A DNA stretch of 64,000 nt from Epiperipatus broadwayi (GCA_028023455.1 JAQFVV010006471.1:62001-126000); one strand, 5' to 3'. Positions 41,850 through 54,837 are shown, numbered from the stretch's first letter. A program made the numbers and translations. The notes: generated by a model from the sequence alone, not told the origin.

Positions 41850-44800
41850 TAGCCAGGTAGGATAATCTAATAATATTACCCATAAACATAAGTAAGCTAA
41901 TCAAAATTATCGATTTATGCAAAAAAAATTAAACTAATTTTAGCAATAATAAGTTTAGGATTAGGCTAGCTAAAGACAAGTGTAAACATCAAATCAGAAA
42001 GACATAGTATTTTTATACTCTTTCTTTAACACAACTCTTAAAAATATTATGCAGTATATTACCAAAAGATTAAGTTATTTCAAATATTCTTCATCAAACC
42101 AATTTTCTAAAATAAATTGAATTTTATAATCACAATGATTCTTTCTAAATAGTCACATTTCTGGTATAGTAATTCCTCACTGAAATTTTCTAAGCAATAT
42201 AATTCTTTCTTTAAATATTTACGATCATAAAATTTCAGGGTTTCTTCAATAATAATTTTTTTAATAATCAATAATCTTATTCTTCTTATATCTTAAATAA
42301 ATTAAGAATGTGATCCTAATAACAAATAACAACAATGAGATACAATCTTATCTTTAAAATAATATTGTATTACATCAAATAATTATTAATTTTGAAATTA
42401 GTCATGAAAACTCTTATATTAAAAATAATAATAACATATTAGGATTACAATCGTAATTTTTAGTAGAAAAGGTATTTTGTTGCTATCCAAATATCACACC
42501 AACATGTTCGCTTCTAATCTTATACCAAAATAAGAATAAAATAATCTTATGGTCTTAATTCCAGATGAATAAAGTGATATTATAATTTTAATGCAAAATA
42601 AATAAAATAAAGTGATCTTATAATAGATGAATAAAATGATTCTATCATTTTAATTTATAATTAAGATAATAATCTTAGAATAGATGAATAAAGTGATCTT
42701 AACCATAGATGTTATCTTAACATCAATAATATAATTTAGTAAAGTGACTTTTATATTACATTTCTTGCACTTGTAAATTCTCAAAACATAAAATAAATAT
42801 GTGAGGTTTTGTTACATTGCTTAAAAGTTGTGATGATAATGAAGAATACAAAAGAAAAAAATATATTGACAATAATGGACATACAAAAATAAACATCAGA
42901 TTATTTTAATAAAAATATTAACTATAAAAATTACCAAAATAAAAGACAATTGCAAATTACAGTTGAAATAATAATAAAATAGTAACTCAAAAATCTTCGA
43001 TTTTTTATAAACTCGTCAAAGTTCTCATAGTTAATAAATATTTAATAATTCTAAATATGATCAATCTTACCATCCTTTTACACTGATGAATATTGAAGAA
43101 GATGCATACATTTTATAGCCACCCAAACAATTATAAATTTAATTACAAAATATTTTATCAGATTTTCAAAACAGCTGGATAAGCAAGATGAAGATACCAA
43201 CAATATCTACACATCAAAATCGTTCTGATTTATTAAGAATGCAAAATGATGATATAGTTGAAATCATCTATTACCTTCAGAATATATCAAAAACTAGGAT
43301 AAAGACATGGTTGGACATCACACATGAGTTAAATGAATATATAACCTAGATAAAAATCAACTGATTAAAAAATAAAGCATAATACAGTGATGGCAAAAAC
43401 AATTATAAGTACCTACACAAGAGGGAAATAAAGAGCTAAGATCTTGTTCCAGTCTTAAAATATGAAAATAAATCATAAAAAAGAGAAGGGGTGCCTAAAT
43501 ATAACATTATATGCTTAATATCAGTAAAGACATAATAAAATTTACTGGCATAATAAAACAATATATAGAAGAAATATAACACTACTATGGCTTATACTAA
43601 TAATAAATAATTGATGTGTGAAATCGATAAAATATAAAAATTTAGCAAAGTATAGTTTGGCATATAAATTCTTGGTAAAACAATTCAAATATTAAAATAT
43701 ACATTAGCATCATGCATTCTTCCATACATTTAGTCATATTTTAAATTTCTCTATAATGAGACAAATTCCAAAGTATTTAATGCAATAATAATATTTTGAG
43801 AACCTGATATAAGATGAAGATTAAACTGATATATAAAAATATACAAAAAAATAATGACTAAAATACATGTATGCATAAATCTTAACTAAATATGTATACC
43901 CAATTTACCAAATAAAATTAACAGTCCTTGGTCTTCTCTCTCCATATCACTAAACAAGATGCAGTTCAGTAATATATACTGAAGACTTTTTTAGAGTATC
44001 CAGGCAATATTGAACATTTAAATTAATAAACAGCAAATAAAACATGAGATAAGTAGAATTTTAAATCACTGACATAACTAAGATAACCATTCTAAGTATA
44101 AACAGTTTAAACATAATAATAAAATGAAGAGTATAAGTATTGTAGATCTATTAAATATAACATGTTCAATAAATAATACACGTTGTAGATATTTAATAGC
44201 ACATGATTTGTAGCTTTATGAAGTAAAAATTAATGAAGATCAAACACATTTAAATAAAATGTTTAGGAGGTCTAATTAAACATTTATGGCCAGCCAATAT
44301 ATTTTAAGTAGAAGGGTGAGGAACTATAATTTTTTTTTAATAAAAGCACAAAAATTATCTTGTTGTAAATCGTATTCATAGTAAAATAAAGAGCAGATTT
44401 AAAGAGCTAAAATTATACAAAATTTTTATATTTTCTTTACAATAGAAATTTTTAAAAAACAAACAGTATTATATGTACACCTGTTTAATGAACAAAAGAA
44501 TCTTTATTGTCAAAATGCAGATTTAAATAAGTATTGAATGCAGTAAATATAATATTTTACATTTTAAGATATACAAAATATTAATTAGCATAATAATGAT
44601 TATTAAAGCATAGCAATTCTATTTCTCATTCTAAGATAAAACAAAATTCTCAATTAGCATTCAAACACAGACAAAAATCATAATAAATGCATAAATAATG
44701 GCTATTTCATTTATAAAATATTATTATTGCAACAATAATTAAGAATAATTTAAATATAGCATATATTCATTTTTCATATTTAGAAAGAAACAAATGTCTT

Positions 44801-45530
44801 ATTCATTTAAGATAATGTGAAAGGAAAATGATTTTAAAATAGCATTCTTAAATATGTGGGCATCTTTTAAATAAACATTCATGTCTTGACAATTAACATT
44901 TATGTATCCTTTGTCACTTATAGGATCTTATGATTTTAGATGACAGTTCTAATTTAATAATAAATTAAATCAAGCTAAAAGAGAATGCTTTATAAAAATG
45001 ATATTAATTTTCAACATTTTTTAAAGTATAACATTTAAAAGTCCTTAAAAAATAAATATATAAATTTATTTTAATGTTAATGAAAAATAATTTGAAAACT
45101 CTGGCATTTAATAAAAAAATAACATTTTTAAAATAAGATTAAATATGAGAAAGTAATTAAATTGAAATTAATGAAAGTTCTAACATTGCAATAATACCTT
45201 CAGTAAAACCTATTTTTGCTGTAAAGCAATAAGACAGCATATCACTTCCTGAAATATAAACATATTGACTTATAGAATTTTTCATAGTAAAACTTGAAGA
45301 AGTTTGTAGTATTAAAAAGGCTAGATTATAAATTACAGTGAGTTAATAGTTATCCTCCTTTTACATTATTGAAAATATTGCTTTATATTTTAATGATATT
45401 TATTAAAATTAATTATTTCTGTATCTCTTTATATTGTGGCACATGGCATTTTTTTTAAACTCACTGAGCTTAATTAGTGACATCATTACATTATTTAAGC
45501 TTATATTATATTATTGTTTAACTTTGTCAA
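41850..45530. other. AT-rich DNA, no gene seen
   Basis: No supported frame. Between 42540 and 42720 a short phrase, agatgaataaagtgatctta, recurs imperfectly four or five times. The stretch 43080-43330 is slightly GC-richer but has stops in every frame. Confidence 0.6.
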
Positions 45531-45539
45531 TCTCTTCTT

Positions 45540-45900
45540 TTATAAGTTACAATTTTGTGCCCAATATGGGGCCTTTAATCAGCTGGATGTATTGATTGAT
45601 TATTTTTGATAAGCATTGTCTATGTTTTATTGATTTGTCTTTTCATTTGCTACTTGCTTCACTTATTTTCATGTTTCTTGTGTTATACTTAAATAATATT
45701 ATATTATTATCATTTGGTAATAGTGATTATCTCTTATGTCTCTACTTTTTGTAGATTACAATTTGGGACCCAACTATAGTGGCAATCAATTAGATATAAT
45801 TGTCCAACTAAAGTGAAAGTTGATTAGGTGTAATTGCCCAATGAAAATGGCTTTTGATTAGATATAATGGCCTAACTAAATGTGCTATTGGCAAGTTAAA
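45540..45900 (+). mobile_element. LTR-retrotransposon leader remnant with primer-binding-like site
   Basis: At 45550-45571 ttacaattttgtgcccaata then tggggcc resembles an LTR end (...ACA) followed by a primer-binding site. Compared with the tRNA-Lys type TGGCGCCCAACGTGGGGC it differs mainly at CG-decay positions. A second, related ttacaatttgggacccaac lies at 45756. Between and after them the phrase taattgcccaactaaagtgg / gattagatataat recurs in diverged copies of about 38 bases. The decayed frame at 46467 follows about 0.9 kb downstream, the expected position for gag. This is inference from position and motif; the LTR itself was not delimited. Confidence 0.35.
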
Positions 45901-46466
45901 AGTCTCATCTAGATGTATGAGCCTATGTTGTTATGGTAGTTGATCGAATTTTAATATGTTTGATATATGGATTAGAAGTTGTATGTATAAATTATCTTAT
46001 TGTCATACAGTGGTAATAATTATAGTGATCAGATTTTTATTCCACAGTCAAAATAATAATTATAATATAATGATTTTTATTTTCTTAATGAAAATTGATT
46101 GTTTGGTAAACTTTACAGAGATCCAATTATTATTTTATAATTTGTTTAATAAAAATCTTAATTTGCTTATTATTACTAAATTGTTATTTTCAATTATTCC
46201 ATTAGCATAATAAAGTGATTTGTACTCTTAATTAGTGTTATTTATTTAAATTTTATAACAGTCAGTATTAAAATAAAATGATTCAAAGATTTTTAAGGAT
46301 GACAATGTAAAATTATATTATGAAAAAATATATTTCAGTATTTAGAATATTTTAAAAGTAGGTAATTTATGAAGTTACCATTGTGGAGGTTTTAACTGCT
46401 TTGATAATTGACATTTGGATTATTGGGTCTGGATAAATTATTAGTGACATAAAATTTTATAAAAAT

Positions 46467-47960
46467 ATGAGTGATTCAAAAAATATCAATCATTTGAGTG
46501 AAACCCAAGAAATATTATCCTCTGATATTGAAAATGTTGAGTGGGAACAAACTTACATTGAGATATCTCCTACCTTTCTAAGTTTTGAATTGGAAAGGAC
46601 CTAAGATTACCAACTCCTTTTACTCCAGGAAATGCACTTCAAATAATTTTGAAATCTTTTGAAAATAAATTTGAAATCCAAAATAAATATATAAAATAGA
46701 TGAAAGCATTTCAAGAAATCCAAAATAAAAATATAAAAGAAATGAAAAAATCTTTAGAGAATAAATTTTATAATGTTTGCTGTTTAAATGAAAAGTTAGA
46801 AGATTTAAATAGTAAATTAAGACAGCCTCATAAAATGTTAGAATGTAAAATAATAGAGACCCAGAAATAGCTTTGCTTTAATATTAAAGAGAAATTGGAG
46901 TGTAGATTGACAAAGGATGAAGAAGAAGCTATGTCTGTTATTTATCAAAGAACAAAGCAATGGTATTGAATTGTAAATTAGTGAAATAAGATTCAGATCA
47001 AAAATTAGATAGTACCCAATATTGTTTGATTCAATATCAGAGTGAGTCTGATATTAAGTTTGACAATTTAAATTACAAGATAGAGAAAACCAGTAAAAAT
47101 TTAGCTGAACATAAAATAAATATGAATTGTAAAACGAAAACCATTAATGTTCAATCAAATCAAATTGTTGGAAATTTTAAACTCAAATTAGAGTATCACT
47201 TTAATTAGACCAATAAAAGGCAGGCTGATTTAAATTAAGCTATTGAAAAATGCCAAGAGAGCACACAAGTAAAAATGTTAGAAGTGGAACAAAATATTCA
47301 TTTTTAAATTGGTGTGAATAAAATATATACATAATTGTAAGACGAAAACTTACTATAAAGAATATTAAATTTAATTCATTTAATATTGATAGGAAATTAT
47401 CAGTAGATGCAAAAATTAATTGCAAAATAAAAGTAATTTCAGATAAATTTATGGTATTTAATTAATGTCAAGTTAGCAAGAAATTGTCAACAAATGCAAA
47501 AATAAATTGTAAGCTGAAAGTCAATTCTAAGAAATTTATTTTGTTTAATTTACTTAATGTTAAAAGAAAATTATCACTCATTAAAAGGAAAGTTAGTTCT
47601 GAGAAATTCATTTTGTTTGATTTACTTAATGTTAGTAGAAATTTGTCAATTATTAGAAAGATTAATTGTAAAATGAATCTCACGATTTTGATAAGTTCTT
47701 AGCAGAAAGAAAAATCAAATGCAAACTGAAAACTGTTATTAAAAACATTTATTGTTTAACTCATTTGATATAAGTAAAATAGTGTTATTTGATGCTAAGA
47801 TTAAATATAAGATGAAGACAGATTTCTTTGTAAAACTTATCTCTGATAAAACGTATATTGTTATTACAATGATATTAATAAACTAAGATTAAGTGCAAGA
47901 TGAAAGTAGCACTTCGTAAAACAGTATTACGTGATTCACAGATTAATTTAGAAATAGTAC
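46467..47960 (+). pseudogene. decayed coiled-coil/repeat protein, possibly gag-like
   Basis: A frame opens with ATG at 46467 (MSDSKNINHLSETQEILSS...) and stops near 46604. It continues after a one-base shift as LRLPTPFTPGNALQIILK, then a Lys/Glu-rich helix-type stretch (NIKEMKKSLENK, LNEKLEDLNSKL) up to about 46960. Further frames carry QSESDIKFDNLNYKIEK (47035 on) and, from about 47385 to 47690, a repeat of about 29 residues built on RKLS..AKINCK.KV.S.KF and ILFNLLNV. At least six stops or shifts break the reading, so it is not functional as one protein. Coding-like composition and repeated frames argue for a real ancestral gene. Its position behind the primer-binding-like site suggests an LTR element, but no protease, RT or integrase was found. 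Confidence 0.45.
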
Positions 47961-48275
47961 TACATTGTACTTACAATGCGCAATTCAAGATTTGTCCCCA
48001 CCAGGAAGGATAAATAATTTTAAAATGTTTTTTTTTTTTTTTGCCAAATGAATAATTAACCAGAATATGAATTGAGATTGATGGTACTTGTTAATGTGAT
48101 GATAATATTGAAGATTTCAAAGTTGTTAGTTTAAAAGGTTTCTTATGCTATAATAATTAAAGTTGGTAATGCTTAAAAAATTGTTCTCTATAAGCTCAAG
48201 GGAATTGTAATATTTAGCTTTTCCCTGAAGTTAAATGCCAGAGCATGTCTTATGACAAAATATCTAAAAAAAACT

Positions 48276-48818
48276 TTTTGGACTATTTCCATTATTTATG
48301 AGTGAATGATGAATGTATAGAAAATTTTAAACATTATTTAAACTTTCCAAATACAAAACAATTTATTAGTAATAACATACAAATAGACAACACTGGTTAG
48401 TATTACACAATTTTCCCAGTAATATTATTCTCCACTCTTCTTCAGATGGTGCTGGCCTACATGCACAGTGTCAATATTCACTTAGAATATGAACTCACCC
48501 ATTTAGATTCTTGAATATAGAATTTAAGGCAAATGCTCTACCAACTGATTTATTCAATTGGTGGAGTATTTACCCTAAATTTGATATTCAAGAATTGAAT
48601 GGTGTGAGTTCAACTTCTAAGTGAATATTGTCACTGTGCATATAAATCAGCAACACCTGAAAAAGAGTGGAGAATAATACTACTCAAAATGTTATTTAAT
48701 TACTAACCTGTATTGTCTATTTGTATGTTATTACTAACAAGTTGTTTGTATTTGGAAAGTTTAAATAAAGTTCAAAATTTTCTATACTTCAACATTCACT
48801 CGTGAAAATAGTCCAACA
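48276..48818. repeat. fold-back element with tRNA-like centre
   Basis: The outer arms begin tttttggactattt and end aaatagtccaaca. The inner arms include ggcaaatgctctaccaactg and the inverse caattggtggagtatttacc around a centre near 48551. The right arm read forwards has the look of a tRNA 5' half (tcaattggtggagtattt as A-box) and gagttcaac as decayed B-box. So each arm contains a tRNA-derived head, i.e. two SINE-like copies head to head. Mismatches between arms are moderate. Confidence 0.85.
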
Positions 48819-48819
48819 T

Positions 48820-50590
48820 ATCACATCTAATAATATACCATCATCACAAATCTCCAGACAAAAACTTTTATATAGTTTCATTTTATAGCAAATTGGTTTT
48901 TGTTAATCCCTTATAATGTTATGTGTCTGCATATAAAAAAGTACTATATCAGTATATTTATAAATTTTATTGATGTAAAATAAATTTAATAGCCAATCTT
49001 AAACAGTGCTTATCATTTTAAAGTATTTAAACCTTAGGTATCTGATAGCTGAAAATAATTAGTAATGCATTTTTAAAGTTGATAGTATAGATTTATAGTG
49101 TAATTTAACCATAAGATACTTCAAAAAGCTAATATTAATCTTAAGCTTGAAATCAGGTTCAAACCCTATCTAATCTGTCCACCATCTTATTTTTCTGGCT
49201 CAATCTTGTTATCCATCCAATCAAAATATCTGAGAATGTCAGAAATTAACCCTGACCAATAGATTTTACTTTTACAAAAATGATATGTTTCTCCTTTATT
49301 TATTTTTAACTAGTTAAAAAAAATCCAATCATATCATATTTATTGAAAAACATTTTTGTAGCTCTTTTTTACTTTTAATTGCCAAAAACAGGACAATTTT
49401 TTAATTATACAAAGCTAATTAAAATTAACTGGAAATAGTATTATTTAACAAAAATATTAAAACCATGAAGTATCACATGATCGCCATTTCTTATGCTTGC
49501 TCATGACTGTTATTATAACAGGCAAAACTCTCCTTACTTTTTTGCTTTTCACTTTTTAAAAAAAATAAACTGATACATATTACTTAAAATTTTATGCATT
49601 TGTCTCTCTTAATATTTTTACACAAGTTAAAATCTAATAGATAAATAAACTTACTGAAGGGTGAAAAAAAAATTATTATTTATTTATTTTCTCTCTTTAT
49701 AAAAATTATCTTTAATCAACATTAAATATTAATATTCTTATTATCTGGAATTTGTTATAGTATCAATTAAATTGTTACTTTGAACAAAAATAATAAGTTA
49801 TAATTTTTCTTGCCTAAATGGAAATAAAATGATCAATCCACATAAAAATATTTCATCTTGATGATATGCCTATTCAATTTTTTTACTTCTAAGAGAGAAC
49901 TCAAAAATAATCAGAATATTTACACTTGTTGCCGTACATGGTTTTGCTGTTAGCTACCTCTTATGGGGATCATTTTGCATCAATCTCCCAAATTACATTA
50001 CCATGTGAAATCATGATACCACACAGTAAATTATGCTGTGAAATGCATTTTGTGTATTTGACAATTTTTTGTAATGGCAGAAAAGTAGGAATAGCATGAA
50101 ATTCTGCTTTTTTTTTAGGTAAAACAGTTTTAATGCTTGAAATACTTTACAAAAAAACTGTTCTGGGAAAACACAAGTTTATGAATGATTTAAAAAAATT
50201 ATCAAATTCACAATGTCACAAAAAAGTGTTGTGAGTGGAGTCCATGTTTTTTTATTGATGCAAATGTCTTTTTTTTTCTCAAAATCAGTTTTTAACAGTT
50301 AAACATTTCATCTACAATTCTGAAATATTTTTGTGATGCAATAAAATATAAACTTTCCATTTTGGGAAAATTGAGGAGGGCAAACTTCATCACAACACTC
50401 CTCCATGAACAGTCTTGAGTGTGAAATAATTTTTAATTAAATTCAATATGATCTAGCTTATTTATCAGTCACATTTACTTGATTTTACTCTGTGACTTTT
50501 TATTATTATCATGAATGAAAAAATGCTTCTTTTTTTTTCTTTGCTGACTTAAAAGTGATAAAAAAAAAAGATAAATTATTATTAGTATTT
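48820..50590. other. AT-rich DNA, related repeat fragment, no gene called
   Basis: At 49461-49540 the phrase tcacatgatcgccatttctt...acaggcaaaactctcc is shared with the inverted cluster at 53229-54837. Near 49150 ggttcaaaccc (minus strand gggtttgaacc) is B-box-like. A plus-strand frame near 49903-50022 (HGFAVSYLLWGSFC...) after an acceptor-like sequence is too weak to call. Confidence 0.5.
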
Positions 50591-50599
50591 TCCTTTTAG

Positions 50600-50709
50600 A
50601 CCAAATTTTGGTAGACTATTACCCTGTTGATGTTTCACATGACTATAGGAATTTCCAGAATAATGACCTTCACCTGCCTGATTATCATGAACCTAATGTA
50701 ATACACTAA
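50600..50709 (+). CDS. candidate terminal coding exon, unknown gene
   Basis: After a good acceptor (attagtattttccttttag, ending 50599) and two bases of a split codon, the frame reads QILVDYYPVDVSHDYRN then FQNNDLHLPDYHEPNVIH and stops with TAA at 50707-50709. Asp, His, Pro and Val are frequent, codons such as GAC, CAC and CTG are used, and the GC content is well above the flanks. All this makes it one of the best coding candidates in the window. Upstream exons are not identified. The split-codon phase is the same as in the candidate at 1821-1882. No domain is recognised; an acidic cytoplasmic tail is only a guess. Confidence 0.4.
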
Positions 50710-52320
50710 AAGTACAATTAGCTATTATTTGTTTTCTATAATAATCATTTCTGTTTATGTGTTCTATTAGTTACAGTTTATATAGAGTTCAATTTGTACA
50801 TATACATAAGGAAAAAGTCATTATCCAGAAACTCTGTATAAAAACAATGAAGGAAATGACAAAGCTCACAATGCTAGGCAACTGGTACATGGTAAAGATT
50901 TACGTTTTTGTTGCTTTGATTATAAAATTTTTTAAGGTTACATGGATTCATTCTCTATGTTTTGGCATGATAAGCAGATACTGTGATTATTATTCTATAA
51001 AATCCTTGGTTGGTATATATGTATGTAAGTTCTTTTTTATGAGGAAATATTACTATAATAAGGCAATAAAATATTACACACATAGCCATTGCCTGACACC
51101 TCTGTAACGTAATTTATTCTAGCATCTTATGTTTATAATTATATTATCATACTAAAATTCATATATATATACTTTATATAAATTATTTATCTAAGTCTAT
51201 TTGCTTTTATTTATTTAGCATTTGCAATTGTAATAGGATTTTTCTAGTTTCTACTTTTTATCAATTATCACGTGGTCAAATTGACACCAATACAAACTCA
51301 AAGAGATTTGTTCACTTAAGAAACAAGAGACAGCTTGAAAACTCTATTAGATCAAACTCTTCAGTTCAAAAACTGTTTTAGTTTAGAAGATTTTGACTTA
51401 AATGTTTTATTTTTCCTACACGAAAAAAAAACTATTACTTTCCGTTTGTGAAATCTGATTTAAAATAAGTTAATTTAAATTTACTTTTCTGGCTTGATTT
51501 AAAGCGTAAATGCCAAATTTGATACTAAATCTATCTCAAGTATATATATCTTATGCAAAAACTTTCAAACAGTTTCACGCTTACCTTTTTAGAGTTGTAA
51601 TTTTTTAAAATAAAAGTTTTCAACTTTCGTTAAAATTTTATTTTATTACTACATATAGATAAAACGAAAAAAATAAAAACTATAGAAATGACTTTTAAGT
51701 TATCTACTAGTTAATGTTTTATTAGTTTTACTTTTTTAAAAACAAAACTATTTCAATTTATTGAAATTCTAATACTGTGAATTTTTTTTTAAAGTTTTTC
51801 CACCAAGTCAGCATTTTAAAGATAATCGTTAAAGTTTGTTCGTTTTTCCTAGGTAAATGTGAACATTATAAACATTAATAATCTTACATAAGATAAAATC
51901 ATTACGAAGAAAAGTCTAAAAGAAAAAAAGTTACAAAAAAATAAAAACTTTCATTAATGATTTGGTTTAAAAGTGACAGACGGCCATGAGATTTGATCGA
52001 ATAGCTGTGCATTATTTATTATTAGCTTCTAAAATTATATAGCGAAAAATTTACTTATTTGCTTACAAAAATATTGTTTTATCTATTTTTATTCAATAAT
52101 TATTATAGTAGTTCAAGATCTTTATAATTGCAATAAATTCAGATCAGCATGTACATTATTAATAATTACATAAAACAAATTATTAAAATTACCATTCTTT
52201 AAAATAATCTCGTTATATCTTACAAATATAATAATGCAAACTATACAGTATTTTTTATCTGCTGGAGTTATATTAAGGATTAAACAGACTTATTCAAGAC
52301 AGCATGATAACTTGCATGAA
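50710..52320. other. AT-rich DNA, no gene called
   Basis: The 116-codon plus-strand frame at 50757-51107 lacks a motif and has mixed basic/hydrophobic noise composition. It lies just downstream of the exon candidate at 50600-50709 and would fall in its 3' untranslated region. The remainder is plain. Confidence 0.5.
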
Positions 52321-52329
52321 CAAAACTAG

Positions 52330-52440
52330 AGGTCATCGCAACCGCCTTCAAGCAAGTAGTTGGTTGCAGACTGTTGTGGGTTTGCGTCCCGGCCGATGCT
52401 ATGACATATGAAAAAAAAAGTAGGTTTTAATCCCTGAGTT
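52330..52440 (+). mobile_element. tRNA-derived SINE fragment
   Basis: A sharply GC-richer block begins ggtcatcgcaaccgccttca and contains gggtttgcgtcccggcc (52379-52395). This fits a tRNA B-box/T-arm with CG retained, followed by gatgctatgac and an A-run. The A-rich end and B-box without an intact cloverleaf suggest a SINE head, and one less decayed than the others in the window. Confidence 0.6.
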
Positions 52441-52449
52441 CAATTTTGG

Positions 52450-53225
52450 TTTGAAGATACAGATGTTGTTATATTACTTGAAATGAATATATTTGAGAAA
52501 AAACTAATCAACTTTTAGGTCCATATTAAAGTACTAGCTTTCTTTTATCAAACTAACAGAAAATATAAAGTATTTATTAATATCTACCACTTCGTATTCT
52601 CATAAGAATGTCAATTTGGCATGTGATTGTAATTTAGGCTAAAGCAGGTTGCTATTAAAAAATAATTTTCAATATATTTTTTGACATCTATAAAAAGTAA
52701 TATCCATAATTGTAACATCAGTGGGATGAACTGCTGATCAAAATCATTATTTAGGTTGTGAGTTCTCATCTTAAATATGATTCTTGTAGAAAATGAATAT
52801 GCAACTAAAACAGCTTTGTCAAATAACATATATTTGTATGACAAAATACCTGTTCTCTATTCTCTTCCATAATAAAGTAATTGTAATCTGTAATAATGGA
52901 AATTAGAGAAAACATTATATGGAAGAAAACAAGATTGGAAAGGAAAATATGTATACAGTATTTATATATTGAAATTATTGGGAGATTTTGAAAAAAAAAA
53001 AATTATTAATAAAGTAATAAGTTATTAAATATATTCCTCTATAAATTAAAAGTTCAAATTCTAAACATTGTAATTGAAAGTGTCAATTTCAAAAACTAAT
53101 ATGTATTTTTATAAAAAAAAATCAACCATTTAATAACAATTTTTATGGAAATAAATGTTTTTTGTTTTTTTTTACTACCAACAAAAATATAATAGTTTAA
53201 AAATATTTATAGTTTTTAAAGTAGA
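52450..53225. other. AT-rich DNA, no gene called
   Basis: After ctttcttttatcaaactaacag (ends 52559) a 26-codon frame ending at 52642 (STTSYSHKNVNLACDC) is open, but similar short stretches occur by chance here. Nothing else stands out. Confidence 0.5.
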
Positions 53226-53228
53226 CAC

Positions 53229-54837
53229 AAGGCAAAACTCTCCATACAGTAGCACCACTTAGTACAATCCAAAGTAATCAATCAATGATTGAGGGCTTGT
53301 GCATAAAATCCCTATCTTGTGACTATTTATCCAATATCTCCAGACTAGTTTATAGCTTGTGACTTCATCAGTAAGAAAACATGAATATGAGAGCACTACA
53401 TTTGCATCTTAGGATCTAATGCAACCCTCCAGCAACCACTTTTACTTTTTTAGTTATCTGTAAGGCTTTGATTCCAAAATGAAACACAATAATGTTTTCA
53501 AGTTAAGCTCATGAGGTTCTATAATTGTATAGATCTGAACTCAGTCAGCATCCATACTTTTTATGTTGTTGGTTATTTAATAACCACTGTCACCATAATC
53601 CTATTGGGATGGAATGGTATTAAGAAACAAACATCACACGGTCATGTTTCTTTATGCTTACACAAGCTGTTTTTACAGAGGCAAAACTCTCCATAGTACC
53701 ACTCAGTAAAAACCAGAGTAATCAATGGATGCAGGAAGGTTTGTGCAAACAATCTCTATATACTCATCCAATATCTCCAGACTAGCTTCTAGGTTGTGGC
53801 TTTCATCTGTGAGGAGCTTTGGATCTGAGAAACAAGTCTGGGATATTGGATGACTAGGCAATAGATATGGATTTTGTGTACAAATGTCCCTGCATCCATT
53901 GATTATTCTGGCTTGTACTAAGTGACTCTGCTATACGGAGAGTTTTGCCTCTGTGAAAAACAGCTTGTGCAAGAATAAAGAAAGGTGATCATCTGATATT
54001 TGATGGTTTAATACTAATCCTGCCCAATAAGTTTATGGTGACTGTGATTATTAAAGGACCAAAGACATCAAAAGTATCGATGCTGAACTGAGTTCAGATC
54101 TATACAACTATACAAGCTAATAAACATCACATAATCACTATTTATTTTGCTTGCTCTTAATTATTATTAAAACAGGTAAATCTCTCTATACATATTGTAG
54201 TGTTTTCAATTTAAGTCTCATACTTTTGCAGTTAAGTATAGATAAAAGGTGAATACTGGAGGGTTGCATTAGATCCTAAGATCTAGATACAAGGCTCCTC
54301 ACTGATGAAGGTCACAATCCAGAAACTAGTTTGGGGATATTGGATGAGTAGACACTAGATGGAGATTTTATGCACAAGCCTTCTGGCATCTATTGATTAC
54401 TCTGGCTTGCATTGAGTGGCAATGTGTAGAGAGAGGTTTTCCTGTTTTAATTTTTTTAACTATACAAGCTAATGAACTTAGCTTGAAAACTTTATTGTAG
54501 TTTCATTTTGCACTCAAAGCTTTATAGTTACTAAAAAGTAAAAGGTGGCTTCTGGAGGGTTGCATTAGATTCTAAGATATAGATGCAGTGCTCTCAAATT
54601 CAAGACTTATCAATAATGAAAGCCACAAGCAAGAAACTAGACTAAGGATATTGTATTAATCAACAATAAATAAGGATTTTATGCATCAACATTTCTGCAT
54701 GCATTGAGTACTCTGATTTGCATTGAGTGGTGCTACTGTATGGAGAGTTTTGCTTCTATGATAAACAACTTGTGTAAGCATAAAGAAAGGTGATCATATG
54801 ATGTTTGATGGTTTAATTATCAAAGTAATGAAAACAT
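53229..54837. repeat. nested inverted-repeat cluster, four related units
   Basis: The phrase aggcaaaactctccatacag opens at 53229 and recurs at 53680; its inverse ggagagttttgcct appears near 53940 and ggagagttttgcttc near 54741. A decayed form lies near 54430. The large palindrome pairs 53229-53815 with 53820-54440, including the ctgaactcagtcagcatc / gatgctgaactgagttcag segment. A fourth partial unit (54465-54837) repeats the outer arm in direct order (ggagggttgcattagat, aagaaactagact). Arms differ by indels, e.g. about 80 extra bases near 54125-54205. No coding frame. This is a transposon family copied into or onto itself. Confidence 0.88.

Noticed and set aside
50757-51107. 116-codon plus-strand frame
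   Set aside because: Longest frame outside simple repeats but without motif, with noise-like codon use. Frames of this size are expected somewhere in 64 kb.
52560-52642. 26-codon frame after aaactaacag
   Set aside because: Acceptor and length are not convincing; kept only as a note.
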